From Rhizobium johnstonii 3841 (GTDB lineage: Bacteria; Pseudomonadota; Alphaproteobacteria; Rhizobiales; Rhizobiaceae), in contig NC_008384.1 of NCBI RefSeq assembly GCF_000009265.1, positions 62,001-126,000 of the forward strand: 64,000 bases of DNA, written 5' to 3'. Below are positions 53,729-64,000 of this stretch, piece by piece (position 1 is the stretch's first letter; each line of letters begins with the position of its first letter). The position numbers and the translations under genes are program-made. The notes beneath the pieces were generated by a model. The model was not told where the DNA came from. It saw only the letters and a program-made list of their open reading frames with translations, and made no database searches.

Positions 53729-54993
53729 TGCTTCCACAGCAAAGAGACCCAGACGCTCTCCGTCGGCATCTGGATTCCCTGCCTCAGTGGCCCCGCTTCC
53801 AACAAGACACGTCGAGCATTGATGGACTGGTTCCTTCTTGCCGGGTTGAAAGCTGGGAAAAGTTCATCGACGTAATGCGCGATCCGGATCATCGTCGGGC
53901 ATCCAGGGAAATGATATATCGTGGTCAACGCGGTTGTGACTGGCCCCTGGCTTCTACCCTTGCTCGCCAGTTTAACGGTGGTGCAATTCCGGTTGCGAAA
54001 CGCCAATGGTTGCTCGAACAGTTCGAGTTGTCGATGCGCGGGCGTGGATATGACCTCAGCATGTTTGACGACGACCATGCGGAAATCGAAAAATGGGCTA
54101 TTGGACAGCATCATGGGCTTTACACCCCTCTGCTCGACTGGACGCGCTCGCCGTTTGTAGCCCTTTATTTTGCCTTCAATCGCGTTGACGATCCAGAAGT
54201 GAATCCATCCAGGGCGGTATTCTGCATCAACATGACAGCTCTAAAAGATGAGTTTGCGGAGGACAGGCTGTTCCGTGAGCCACGGGGGCATAACAACACA
54301 CGTCTGGTGAATCAGGCTGGTCTCTTCACTCTGACGCCAAGTGGCGAGGACAATCTTGCGGCCTTCATCATTGATCGCCTTATGGATGAAGAGATTATTG
54401 TATCGGAGCCGGTTACTCGCACTCTCGAAGGCGTTGATGCATCAACCGAGGAACGCGTGCGAGAATACGAGGTCTCGGATGATCTCGCTAGTCAGATCAA
54501 ACAATTCATCTGCAAGATTCATATTCCGAACGTCGACCGCTTCGGATGCCTGGATATGCTGCGAAAGATGAATATTCACAACGGCAGCCTCTTTCCCGAC
54601 GCCCAAGGGGCCTCCCTTTACTGCAATGACTGGCTGGAAAGGCTACTTGAGGAAGAGAAGCGAGAGAGCCGGGAGCGGGAGCAGCACAAAACGGCGTATG
54701 CGATCGCTTCAATCAATCAGGCTCCAGTCGAGAGCGACGCCGACCGTGTTAGCCATGTCAAAAATATCTTGGATCAGCTTTTGCCAGAATATGATCCGAC
54801 CATGCGGCAGAATGCGGCAGAAAAGCTCGACTCTCGCTTTGAGAATGAAGCCTCAATAGACTGGAAAAAATCTCCGTCGAAAAGTGCAAGGGTTCGAACA
54901 AGGCTTCGGCAAATCATGGCAGCAATTGGGATTCCTGAGGACCGGCGTGATCAGGTGCTGAGGGAAATCATGAATTTCTATTCCTCAATTTAG
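53728..54993 (+). CDS. FRG domain protein in the type I restriction operon
   Basis: The 421-residue protein has an FRG domain near residues 40-200: MIYRGQRGCDWPLASTLARQ, GQHHGLYTPLLDWTRSPFVALYFAF. This is the domain's conserved FRG (here YRG) and HHGxxTPLLDWT. The C-terminal 200 residues are helical and charged, without a known fold. The start overlaps the hsdS stop by one base, so it is translated with the RM system. FRG proteins are found near restriction and other defence genes; the activity is unknown. Confidence 0.85.
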   Translation: MLPQQRDPDALRRHLDSLPQWPRFQQDTSSIDGLVPSCRVESWEKFIDVMRDPDHRRASREMIYRGQRGCDWPLASTLARQFNGGAIPVAKRQWLLEQFELSMRGRGYDLSMFDDDHAEIEKWAIGQHHGLYTPLLDWTRSPFVALYFAFNRVDDPEVNPSRAVFCINMTALKDEFAEDRLFREPRGHNNTRLVNQAGLFTLTPSGEDNLAAFIIDRLMDEEIIVSEPVTRTLEGVDASTEERVREYEVSDDLASQIKQFICKIHIPNVDRFGCLDMLRKMNIHNGSLFPDAQGASLYCNDWLERLLEEEKRESREREQHKTAYAIASINQAPVESDADRVSHVKNILDQLLPEYDPTMRQNAAEKLDSRFENEASIDWKKSPSKSARVRTRLRQIMAAIGIPEDRRDQVLREIMNFYSSI

Positions 54994-55031
54994 CGGTAGA
55001 GGGTTGTAGGTTTGAGAGCAGGGGTGAGGGG

Positions 55032-58226
<3,195 letters not shown>

Positions 58227-58250
58227 TCAGCGGAAATCATTTCCGCCTCC

Positions 58251-59030
58251 TCAACCCTTGAACACCTTCTCGCGGTGGTATTGCAGAAACTGCGAATGCG
58301 GCCGCTCGTCCGCGCGTGTCGGCACAAGCAGGCGTCGCTCCGGATTGATGAGCCGCGTGATGGTATCGGGAACGCCGCCACTCGCAATCAGCAGGGTGTA
58401 GTCGTCGTCGACGGAGATCAGGCCGCGATCGAACATCCAATGCACGGTTCCGGAAAGTGCGAGGCCGTTGCGAACGCTATCCGGCCTGCGATCTGCGACC
58501 GGACGAATATGGGCGGCCTGAACTTCGGAGCGTCCGCCGCCATTGATCAGCTTCAGGCCGGTGACGGCGCAGGTGTCCTGGTAGGCCGACTTAATGGCGA
58601 CCGAAAAGGCCCGATCCCGAAATGGACGCTGTAGCACTTGGGATACGATCCGGCGATCGACGCTGTCGATCTCGAAGGGCATCTGCGGATTTTCTCCAAA
58701 TCCGATGAGCGCCTCCTCGACCGGATCGGGCGCCGGTCTTTCGCGATCCCGCTTGGCGAGCACATGCGCGAAGCCGGCTGCGAGGATCAGGTCATATTCG
58801 GCGTCGGAAATGTTTCCGACAGCGCGACCGAACGCTCCTTTGTTGGTCGAGCCGTCGTCCTTTCGCAGCCCGCTCTCATAATAGTGGTCCCCTTCCTTGA
58901 AGGGGACGACGTGGTCGAAGGGCAGAAAGTCGTCGATCAACGCATAGAAGTGGTCGGGCTTTGACGGGTCCTCAATGATATCGGTAATCCTGGCCGTTGC
59001 GAAATACGCCTGCCTGCCGCCCGTCTTCAT
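58251..59030 (-). CDS. HNH endonuclease, 5' end likely lost
   Basis: From the ATG at 59030 the product is 259 residues. The C-terminal HNH nuclease is intact: CAVTGLKLINGGGRSEVQAAHIRPV and SVRNGLALSGTVHWMFDRGLI. Upstream, in the same frame from about 59180 to 59031, the sequence reads TTKVDPTYDDLPAQRYHFP then RTYLRQVEAARGDWIVYYEP, which is the normal N-terminus of this family. No ATG, GTG or TTG precedes it before an in-frame TGA. The gene thus seems to have lost its start and may be made as a shorter form from 59030, or be inactive. Confidence 0.75.
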   Translation of the reverse strand: MKTGGRQAYFATARITDIIEDPSKPDHFYALIDDFLPFDHVVPFKEGDHYYESGLRKDDGSTNKGAFGRAVGNISDAEYDLILAAGFAHVLAKRDRERPAPDPVEEALIGFGENPQMPFEIDSVDRRIVSQVLQRPFRDRAFSVAIKSAYQDTCAVTGLKLINGGGRSEVQAAHIRPVADRRPDSVRNGLALSGTVHWMFDRGLISVDDDYTLLIASGGVPDTITRLINPERRLLVPTRADERPHSQFLQYHREKVFKG

Positions 59031-59276
59031 GAGGTCGCCGCTTGGCCGCCGCGGCTCGTAGTAGACGATCCAGTCTCCCCGCGCGGCCTCGACCTGGCGC
59101 AGATAGGTGCGTGGGAAATGATACCGTTGCGCCGGAAGATCGTCATAGGTCGGATCGACCTTGGTCGTAGCACGCGCCTCCCTCGCAGAACACTTCGGCG
59201 GTCACTTTTGGCTACCAGGTCAGGGCGATCGTGAGAAGTGGTGTCGAGTGGTACGTGAGCGGTGATTAGGGCAGCT

Positions 59277-59750
59277 TTAGGCGAGGCCAGCGCATCCGTC
59301 CTCCAGGGAAAGCTCCACGCGGGTTCCGAACTTCGCCAGAAGCTGACAGGCCCAGCCAACCTCGAGATCGAGTTCCATCTCGACGACATCGCCACCGCGT
59401 CCATTGCGCTTGGCCATCGTGCAGATGTCGTCGAGCCTTTCGAGTTCCTTGTCCCGCTCGTGTTCGAACAAAGATTGTAGCTGCTGCCTGGTCGTCATCA
59501 TGTTCTTCGAATGTTTCTTCAATTCGGCCAGCCGCGTGTTGAGCTTGCGGCCAATGATCTGAGCCTTTCTATGGTCTGAACAAAGAAGGCTGAGTGAAAG
59601 TCGGCTGCCTGGCCGACAGTGGATAAAGGCGGCCGGGACGCGTGCTCGCCAATAGAAAATGTTTCCGCGGCGGATCAGATTCTCGACCTCGTGGCGCACG
59701 GCCGTGACGAATGCCCTGTCTTTTGCCCAGGGCTTGTCCACCGCGCTCAA
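59277..59750 (-). pseudogene. Truncated site-specific integrase (N-terminal fragment)
   Basis: The 157-residue frame has VENLIRRGNIFYWRARVPAAF, CRPGSRLSLSLLCSDHRKAQ and IIGRKLNTRLAELKKHSKNM, which read like the N-terminus of the rhizobial tyrosine integrases of the DUF6538 type, usually 500 or more residues. It stops at TAA 59277 before any catalytic domain (no R-H-R-Y). The remaining part is missing. It lies just inside the right island repeat, where an integrase would be expected. It is therefore interpreted as an inactive integrase remnant. Confidence 0.7.
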
Positions 59751-59857
59751 GCGTCGTGGGCATCACCTTTGGGCATCAGGTCTGGGCATTAGGTCGCCAA
59801 TGATGCCAAAACGATTACGGCACGACTGGAAAATCAAGGAATTAAGGGCTTTTCAGG

Positions 59858-59882
59858 AGAATTGGCTGGGGAACCTGGATTC
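59858..59882 (+). repeat. Right direct repeat of the island (tRNA-Gln 3' end-like)
   Basis: This 25-base sequence matches 45271-45295 at 24 of 25 positions in the same orientation. It lies 108 bases right of the integrase fragment. It is interpreted as the other attachment site. Confidence 0.7.
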
Positions 59883-59950
59883 CAAGCCTTATCTAGGGAC
59901 GCGATGCAAGTTCTCCCGCGCAGGAGTATACGGCTGCTTACAGCGTTGAA

Positions 59951-60208
59951 TTAGGCATCCTGGTTATGGCTGCGGCTGCTCAATTCCTGCTTTTGAAGCA
60001 GGTCTTGCACGTAGGCCAGCCTCACTCGAATAGCCTCAATCTCCTCTACCAGACCTCCCTGGAAAGTTGAACTTCGGCCGAACGACTGTTCAAGGCGATA
60101 AACAACCTCAGATGTGATGGTCCGTGAGTTAGCGCGTGCGGCAGTCTCGATTTCCCGTTTCAAATCTTCCGGGATTCGCAACCGAAAATGTGGGTCACCT
60201 CGAGTCAT
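59951..60208 (-). CDS. Arc-type ribbon-helix-helix DNA-binding protein
   Basis: From the ATG at 60208 the protein has 85 residues. It has the Arc fold, with the strand PHFRLRIPEDLKREIETAARAN and helix RTITSEVVYRLEQSF, then a helical tail. It is typical of phage or plasmid Arc repressors. The start follows GAGGGG. Two copies of a palindromic element lie upstream at 60239-60283, so it probably represses itself. Confidence 0.85.
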   Translation of the reverse strand: MTRGDPHFRLRIPEDLKREIETAARANSRTITSEVVYRLEQSFGRSSTFQGGLVEEIEAIRVRLAYVQDLLQKQELSSRSHNQDA

Positions 60209-60565
60209 CGCGCCCCTCAGCACTTTTTCCTTGCGAAGATGACGCACGGTGTGTTATCCAATCGATGACGCACGGTGCGTCATTGGCTTTGCTTGCGGTA
60301 GTCATAAAGAATTTGCTGTTCTGCTCCAATAAGAGAAGGTTGCAAGACGGCGGATCATTGAGCGAGGAGTGGACGTGCAATCTGAGATACCTGACAGCGT
60401 TCATTTAGGCCGGTTCCGATCGGTAGCCGCGTAAATAACGCAGTCTACCCCACGAATCTAATGAGTCCATAACTCCAGCAGGATCATAACTTGTTGAAGA
60501 GGCCGCACGCAAATTAAAGCGAGCGGCAACGCACATTTTTTCGAATTGATCAGAAAGTAGCTCCC
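60209..60565. other. Intergenic region, 357 bp
   Basis: Apart from the Arc operators nothing was recognised. It should hold the promoters of the divergent Arc-type and LysR genes. Confidence 0.5.
60239..60283 (-). promoter_or_regulatory. Two operators upstream of the Arc-type gene
   Basis: A perfect palindrome ATGACGCACGGTGCGTCAT lies at 60265-60283, and an imperfect copy, starting ATGACGCACGGTGTG, lies 26 bases away at 60239-60257. Both are in the promoter region of the Arc-type gene. Ribbon-helix-helix proteins bind such pairs cooperatively. Confidence 0.65.
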
Positions 60566-61456
60566 GTGGAACTACGTCAGCTCTCCTACTTCGTCGCGGT
60601 GGCCGAGGAACTACATTTCGGCCGGGCGGCAGCCAAGGTGCGCATCGCCCAGCCGGCGCTTTCCAATCATGTGCAGGCGCTGGAGCGGGAACTCGGCTGC
60701 GCGCTGTTCATCCGCTCGACCAGGCGGGTGGAGCTGACCAGGGCAGGGGAGATCTTCTACGAGCGCTGCGTCGGGATCCTGAGCGAGGTCGATCTTTCCG
60801 CCGAGATAACCAGGGCGGTGGCGGGCAAGGCGATCCGGCAGATCAGGATCGGCACCGTCTATCCGGCCACCACCGGCGTGCTGCCGGCGTTTCTGGCAAA
60901 GATCGCCCGCAAGTACCCGGATATCCGCATCCATATTTCAAGCGGCAATACCGGCGACATCATCCGCGGCCTGGAAAACGGCCAGATCAATCTCGGCTTC
61001 ATCAGGCCGGTGGAAAACATCGGCTCGTTGCGCTTTTCCTCGATCGCCCATGAGCGCTATCTGCTGGCGGTGGCGAGGACGAACCGGCTGGCGGAGCGGG
61101 CGGAGATCGCCATCGACGATCTGCGCGGGGAAAAGATCATCGCCTTCAATCGCAAGAACCTCTCCTACACCGAGCGATACTTCAACGAGAAGTTCGAGGA
61201 ATACGATCTGACCCGCAACATCGCCTATAGCTGCGACGACACCTATTCGCTTGTGTCGCTGGTCTCGGCCGGGCTCGGCATCGGCTTTGCGCCGGAATGG
61301 ACCGAGGGCCTGCCGAACCGGGCCTTCGAACTGAAGGCGGTCAGAGGCATCGACTTCCGGATCGGGCTCGGTGTCGCCTGGAACAAGGAGGACCCAACCG
61401 CCTCGCGCGATGACATCGTCGATATCGCGAGGTCGTTGGCACGGCCGGGCAGGTGA
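60566..61456 (+). CDS. LysR family transcriptional regulator
   Basis: The 296-residue regulator starts at GTG 60566: MELRQLSYFVAVAEELHFGRAA, with helix-turn-helix RAAAKVRIAQPALSNHVQALE. The co-inducer domain has IRIHISSGNTGDIIRGLENG and SLVSAGLGIGFAPEW. It resembles the BenM/CatM-like branch with aromatic-type ligands. No obvious target gene is adjacent: the next genes are a gene-poor stretch and the ku operon on the other strand. Its target may be elsewhere or lost. Confidence 0.88.
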   Translation: MELRQLSYFVAVAEELHFGRAAAKVRIAQPALSNHVQALERELGCALFIRSTRRVELTRAGEIFYERCVGILSEVDLSAEITRAVAGKAIRQIRIGTVYPATTGVLPAFLAKIARKYPDIRIHISSGNTGDIIRGLENGQINLGFIRPVENIGSLRFSSIAHERYLLAVARTNRLAERAEIAIDDLRGEKIIAFNRKNLSYTERYFNEKFEEYDLTRNIAYSCDDTYSLVSLVSAGLGIGFAPEWTEGLPNRAFELKAVRGIDFRIGLGVAWNKEDPTASRDDIVDIARSLARPGR

Positions 61457-62228
61457 GGTGAGGCGCGCCACGGGTACACCCCAAGCGGAACGGCTTGCCG
61501 GGGGCAGGGGATCAGGCGAATAATGGGACGTCAGGCGGTTCTGGCGCAACTGCCTCGCTGATCATGCCCCTGCGTCATCTGCTGCGAGATAGATCGACTC
61601 CTCGATCTTAGTATCGTTCGAGCGCATGAAAGCCTTCAATCGCCGCGCAACAGTAAGGCTGCCGAAACCAATCGACTTATCATAGAGCGCGCCCGGTCGC
61701 TTCGAGGGGAATGGTTGCGAAGATGCAAGGCGTAACGCCGGAGGGTGGGGAGCTGGGTTCGCGATAGTGAACGGGGAAGGTGAGGTTTTCGAGCGTGTGC
61801 GTGCTGTGACATTAGCACGTTCGGGACTCGGGCGTAACGCTGATCGGGACGTTCTTTAGTGCGATTGAGGGCGTGGGACCAGAACTCGCCGGGAACTCGA
61901 CTCTCTGAGAGCTGTGTACGACCGCGACCCGGATCCCACTGGCTATCCCGGCGACGAGGTCGACGAACCTTCGAACGACTGGCCCGCTGCCCAAGATTGA
62001 CCATGCCGCGGGGTCAGGTTGGTTTCTTATTCAGGATCCGTGAGCACTGAAATTCTTTGCTCGCAAGGCTGCATCGCTGAAATGCTTTTGACCACGGATG
62101 TAGTGGCACTGGTAAGAAGGCGACGAGGAGGAAGGTCGGTGCGGTTTCGCCCGGCCTTTTTTTGCCTGAGAGGCTGGGGTTTCCTCAGGGCGGATCAGTG
62201 CCACGTATCCAGCAAGGGCTCGTCGTCG
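61457..62228. other. Gene-poor stretch, 772 bp
   Basis: No gene with recognisable family features was seen on either strand. A plus-strand terminator lies at 62132-62163. The stretch may hold remnants of a decayed gene. Confidence 0.5.
62132..62163 (+). terminator. Rho-independent terminator without obvious gene
   Basis: An 8-bp stem (AAGGTCGG and CCGGCCTT, with one G-T pair) and an 11-nt loop are followed by seven T in a row. No gene lies directly upstream on the plus strand, so it may end a small RNA or the LysR transcript. Confidence 0.75.
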
Positions 62229-62453
62229 TCAAAGTTTCCATTGCTGGCGGCATCGTACGGGTTGATGCTCCGGCCGGCGCGTGCCATATGCCGTCAACTG
62301 AACCATGACCTCTTTCGCACGCTCAATGGCCTCGTCTTCGCTTGCAGCGTGACCGTCTGCGACCTTGATCGACACGGCTTCCCCGTCGTCGCCGACAAAG
62401 TCCACCCGCCATCCGGTTGTGTCGTGAACAATCTTCGTTTCCAGCAAGTGCAT
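62229..62453 (-). CDS. Small hypothetical protein in the ku operon
   Basis: From the ATG at 62453 the product has 74 residues, MHLLETKIVHDTTGWRVDF then AASEDEAIERAKEVMVQLTA. It is acidic and has no membrane helix. It starts four bases after the ku stop and should be co-transcribed. It resembles short DUF2188-like domains of two strands and a helix. Its role with Ku is unknown. Confidence 0.65.
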   Translation of the reverse strand: MHLLETKIVHDTTGWRVDFVGDDGEAVSIKVADGHAASEDEAIERAKEVMVQLTAYGTRRPEHQPVRCRQQWKL

Positions 62454-62457
62454 CTGA

Positions 62458-63270
62458 CTACCCTGACTTCCTACCTTTGAGATCTGCCTCGACGCTCTTC
62501 CGGAGCGCGTCCATGATGCTGACCACATTCGACTTCGGAGCGACTTCGGCCGCCTTCCCCTTCGCCGCCTTTTTCGGCTTCAGCGCCTTCTTCTTCTCAG
62601 CGATGAGCTTGAGCAGGCTCTCCTGGATTGGGTCGCTGACCATGTTGGGTGACCACCGCGCACTCTTCTTCTTGATAAGCTGCTGCACAAGGGGAATGAG
62701 ATCCGGATCTGCCTGCTCGTCGATCTCTTCGAAATAATTCTCCTCCGGTCGAACCTCGTCGCCGAAACGCAGCGTCCAGAGCACGATGCCTTCGCCGCGC
62801 GGCTCCAGGACGACCGCCCGCTCTCGGCGTCCCATCACGAGCTTCGAAACGCCGAAAACCTTGTCGGCCTTCATGGCATCCCTGATCACCGCAAAGGCCT
62901 CGTTGCCGACGGCGTCGTCCGGCATCAGGTAATGTGGCTTCTCAAGGTAGATCCACTCGATGCTGTCGGCCGGGACGAACTTGTCGATGTCGATCGTCTT
63001 CACCGTATCGAGCGCAACGGCATCCAGATCGTCCTCGGTGAGGATAACGTAGTCGTTCTCGCCGCGAGCGTAGCCCTTGGCTTCGTTCTCGTCCTTGACG
63101 GGCTTGCCCGTGACGGAATCGATATACCGGGAGACGACGCGGTTGCCCGTCTCCTTGTTGAGTGTATGGAAGCGAACCTTCTCGCTTTCGCTCGTGGCCG
63201 GGGTCATAGCCACGGGGCAGGTGACCAGGGAGAGTTTGAGATAGCCTTTCCAGTAATATTTCGGAGCCAT
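62458..63270 (-). CDS. ku: Ku protein (non-homologous end joining)
   Basis: The 270-residue protein starts MAPKYYWKGYLKLSLVTCPV, the usual bacterial Ku opening, with SVTGKPVKDENEAKGYARGE and IEWIYLEKPHYLMPDDA in the ring core. A lysine-rich C-terminal tail (KKKALKPKKAAKGKAAE) may bind DNA or LigD. Ku binds double-strand ends and recruits LigD. It lies 11 bases after a second ku gene. Confidence 0.94.
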   Translation of the reverse strand: MAPKYYWKGYLKLSLVTCPVAMTPATSESEKVRFHTLNKETGNRVVSRYIDSVTGKPVKDENEAKGYARGENDYVILTEDDLDAVALDTVKTIDIDKFVPADSIEWIYLEKPHYLMPDDAVGNEAFAVIRDAMKADKVFGVSKLVMGRRERAVVLEPRGEGIVLWTLRFGDEVRPEENYFEEIDEQADPDLIPLVQQLIKKKSARWSPNMVSDPIQESLLKLIAEKKKALKPKKAAKGKAAEVAPKSNVVSIMDALRKSVEADLKGRKSG

Positions 63271-63281
63271 CGTCTATCTCC

Positions 63282-64000
63282 CTAGCTGGCTTTGCGCTGC
63301 GGGGCAGCCTTTGAAGCGGCGGACTTCACTGCCGCCCCGCGCGCGGCGCGCTGCCTCCCAGCGCCATTGTTGGCATTGGCGGCAGTGCGTTTCGGTTTGT
63401 CCGCAGCGGCCTTCATCATGCCTGCGCTCTCGCGGAGCGCGGCCAGCAGATCGTTGGGCTTCGAGACCTGCACCTTCTTCGGCTTCGGAAGCGACTTGCC
63501 TTCAATCTTCGCCTTCACCAGGTCCGCAAGGGCGGCTTCGTAGCGGTCATCGAAGGTCGCCGGATCGAACTCGCCCTTCTTGGTGCTGATGATGTGCTTG
63601 GCCAGATCGAGCATCTCGCCCTGGATCTTGAGCTTGGGCATCTCCTCGAAAGCCTTTTCGGAGGAACGAACCTCGTAGTCGTAGTTGAGCGTGCTGGCGA
63701 TCAGGCCCTTGCCGTGCGGCCGTATCAGTACCGTACGCATTCGACGGAATAGTACTGTGCGGGCGATGGCCGCGACCATTGACTTCTTCATCGCATCGCG
63801 GAGAGCCGCGAACGCGTCTCCGCCCATCTTGTCGGGCGTGAGGTAGTACGGCTTGTCAAAGTAGACGTCGTCGACGTCGGAGCAGGGGATGAACGCCTCA
63901 ATCTCGAGCGTCTTGTTGCTCTCAGGGATCGCGGCGGAAACTTCCTCGGGATCGATGACGATGTACTGGCCGTTCTCGATCTCGAAGCCCTTGGTCTGGG
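63282..64000 (-). CDS. ku: Ku protein, second copy, 5' end beyond window
   Basis: The visible 239 codons form a Ku core: FEIENGQYIVIDPEEV, IEAFIPCSDVDDVYFDKPYY, then LIASTLNYDYEVRSSEKAFE. The C-terminal tail is rich in Ala, Lys and Arg. The frame is open to the window end, so the first 30 or so residues are missing. Tandem ku genes in rhizobia may form heterodimers. Confidence 0.93.
   Translation of the reverse strand, partial: QTKGFEIENGQYIVIDPEEVSAAIPESNKTLEIEAFIPCSDVDDVYFDKPYYLTPDKMGGDAFAALRDAMKKSMVAAIARTVLFRRMRTVLIRPHGKGLIASTLNYDYEVRSSEKAFEEMPKLKIQGEMLDLAKHIISTKKGEFDPATFDDRYEAALADLVKAKIEGKSLPKPKKVQVSKPNDLLAALRESAGMMKAAADKPKRTAANANNGAGRQRAARGAAVKSAASKAAPQRKAS

Noticed and set aside
59027..59404. 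125-codon minus-strand frame between integrase fragment and HNH gene
   Set aside because: It is in a different frame from both neighbours, and the HNH-like N-terminal reading in another frame explains the sequence better.
61636..62050. Open frames in the gene-poor stretch
   Set aside because: Arg/Ser-rich shadow-like composition with no family features on either strand.

Overview
The window reads as chromosome or large-replicon DNA of a Rhizobiaceae member, most likely the Rhizobium leguminosarum/etli group. This is inferred from gene content: a pcaDCHGB operon with divergent pcaQ, tandem ku genes, a CyaC-type quinone/redox-responsive adenylate cyclase, RES/Xre toxin-antitoxin pairs, Rhizobium-style interspersed palindromic repeats and high-GC codon use. 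No rRNA or complete tRNA gene was recognised.

Layout. (1) 1-25 kb is mostly envelope and signalling: a cut glycosyltransferase, a GT-B glycosyltransferase, a four-gene peptide-type ABC importer, a class III cyclase, a UDP-sugar dehydrogenase, a frameshifted Tudor/SH3-like secreted protein, a DUF3095 cyclase-like protein, small methyltransferases, an ABC exporter, an Rrf2 regulator divergent from a thioredoxin-reductase-like flavoprotein, a first Xre/RES toxin-antitoxin pair, the cyaC-fkbM pair, a glycosyltransferase/polysaccharide deacetylase pair and several hydrolases.
(2) 25.8-42.7 kb is a catabolic region. Two tandem FCD/GntR regulators precede a divergent unit with a quiC-type 3-dehydroshikimate dehydratase on one side. 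On the other side are a polar-amino-acid-type ABC importer, aroQ, a Gfo/Idh/MocA oxidoreductase and a shikimate-dehydrogenase-like protein. A few genes later comes pcaDCHGB/pcaQ. Together these predict uptake of quinate/shikimate-like compounds, conversion to protocatechuate and ring cleavage towards 3-oxoadipate.
(3) 42.7-45 kb holds a second Xre/RES pair, a hydrolase and a small protein.
(4) 45.27-59.88 kb is a defence island bounded by 25-nt direct repeats that look like the 3' end of a tRNA-Gln gene. It carries a GmrSD-like DUF262/DUF1524 nuclease, small membrane proteins, a SIR2-like DUF4917 protein and a type I restriction-modification operon hsdM-hsdS-FRG-hsdR. Its right end has an HNH nuclease gene without its normal start and a truncated integrase.
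(5) 59.9-64 kb has an Arc-like repressor with its operators, a LysR regulator, a gene-poor stretch and a tandem ku (NHEJ) operon cut by the window end.

The strongest leads are the repeat-bounded defence island with its SIR2-like and FRG genes, the predicted quinate/shikimate ABC-import pathway, and the translational coupling of a redox-sensing cyclase to an FkbM methyltransferase. All functional calls come from reading motifs and context. No database search was run.
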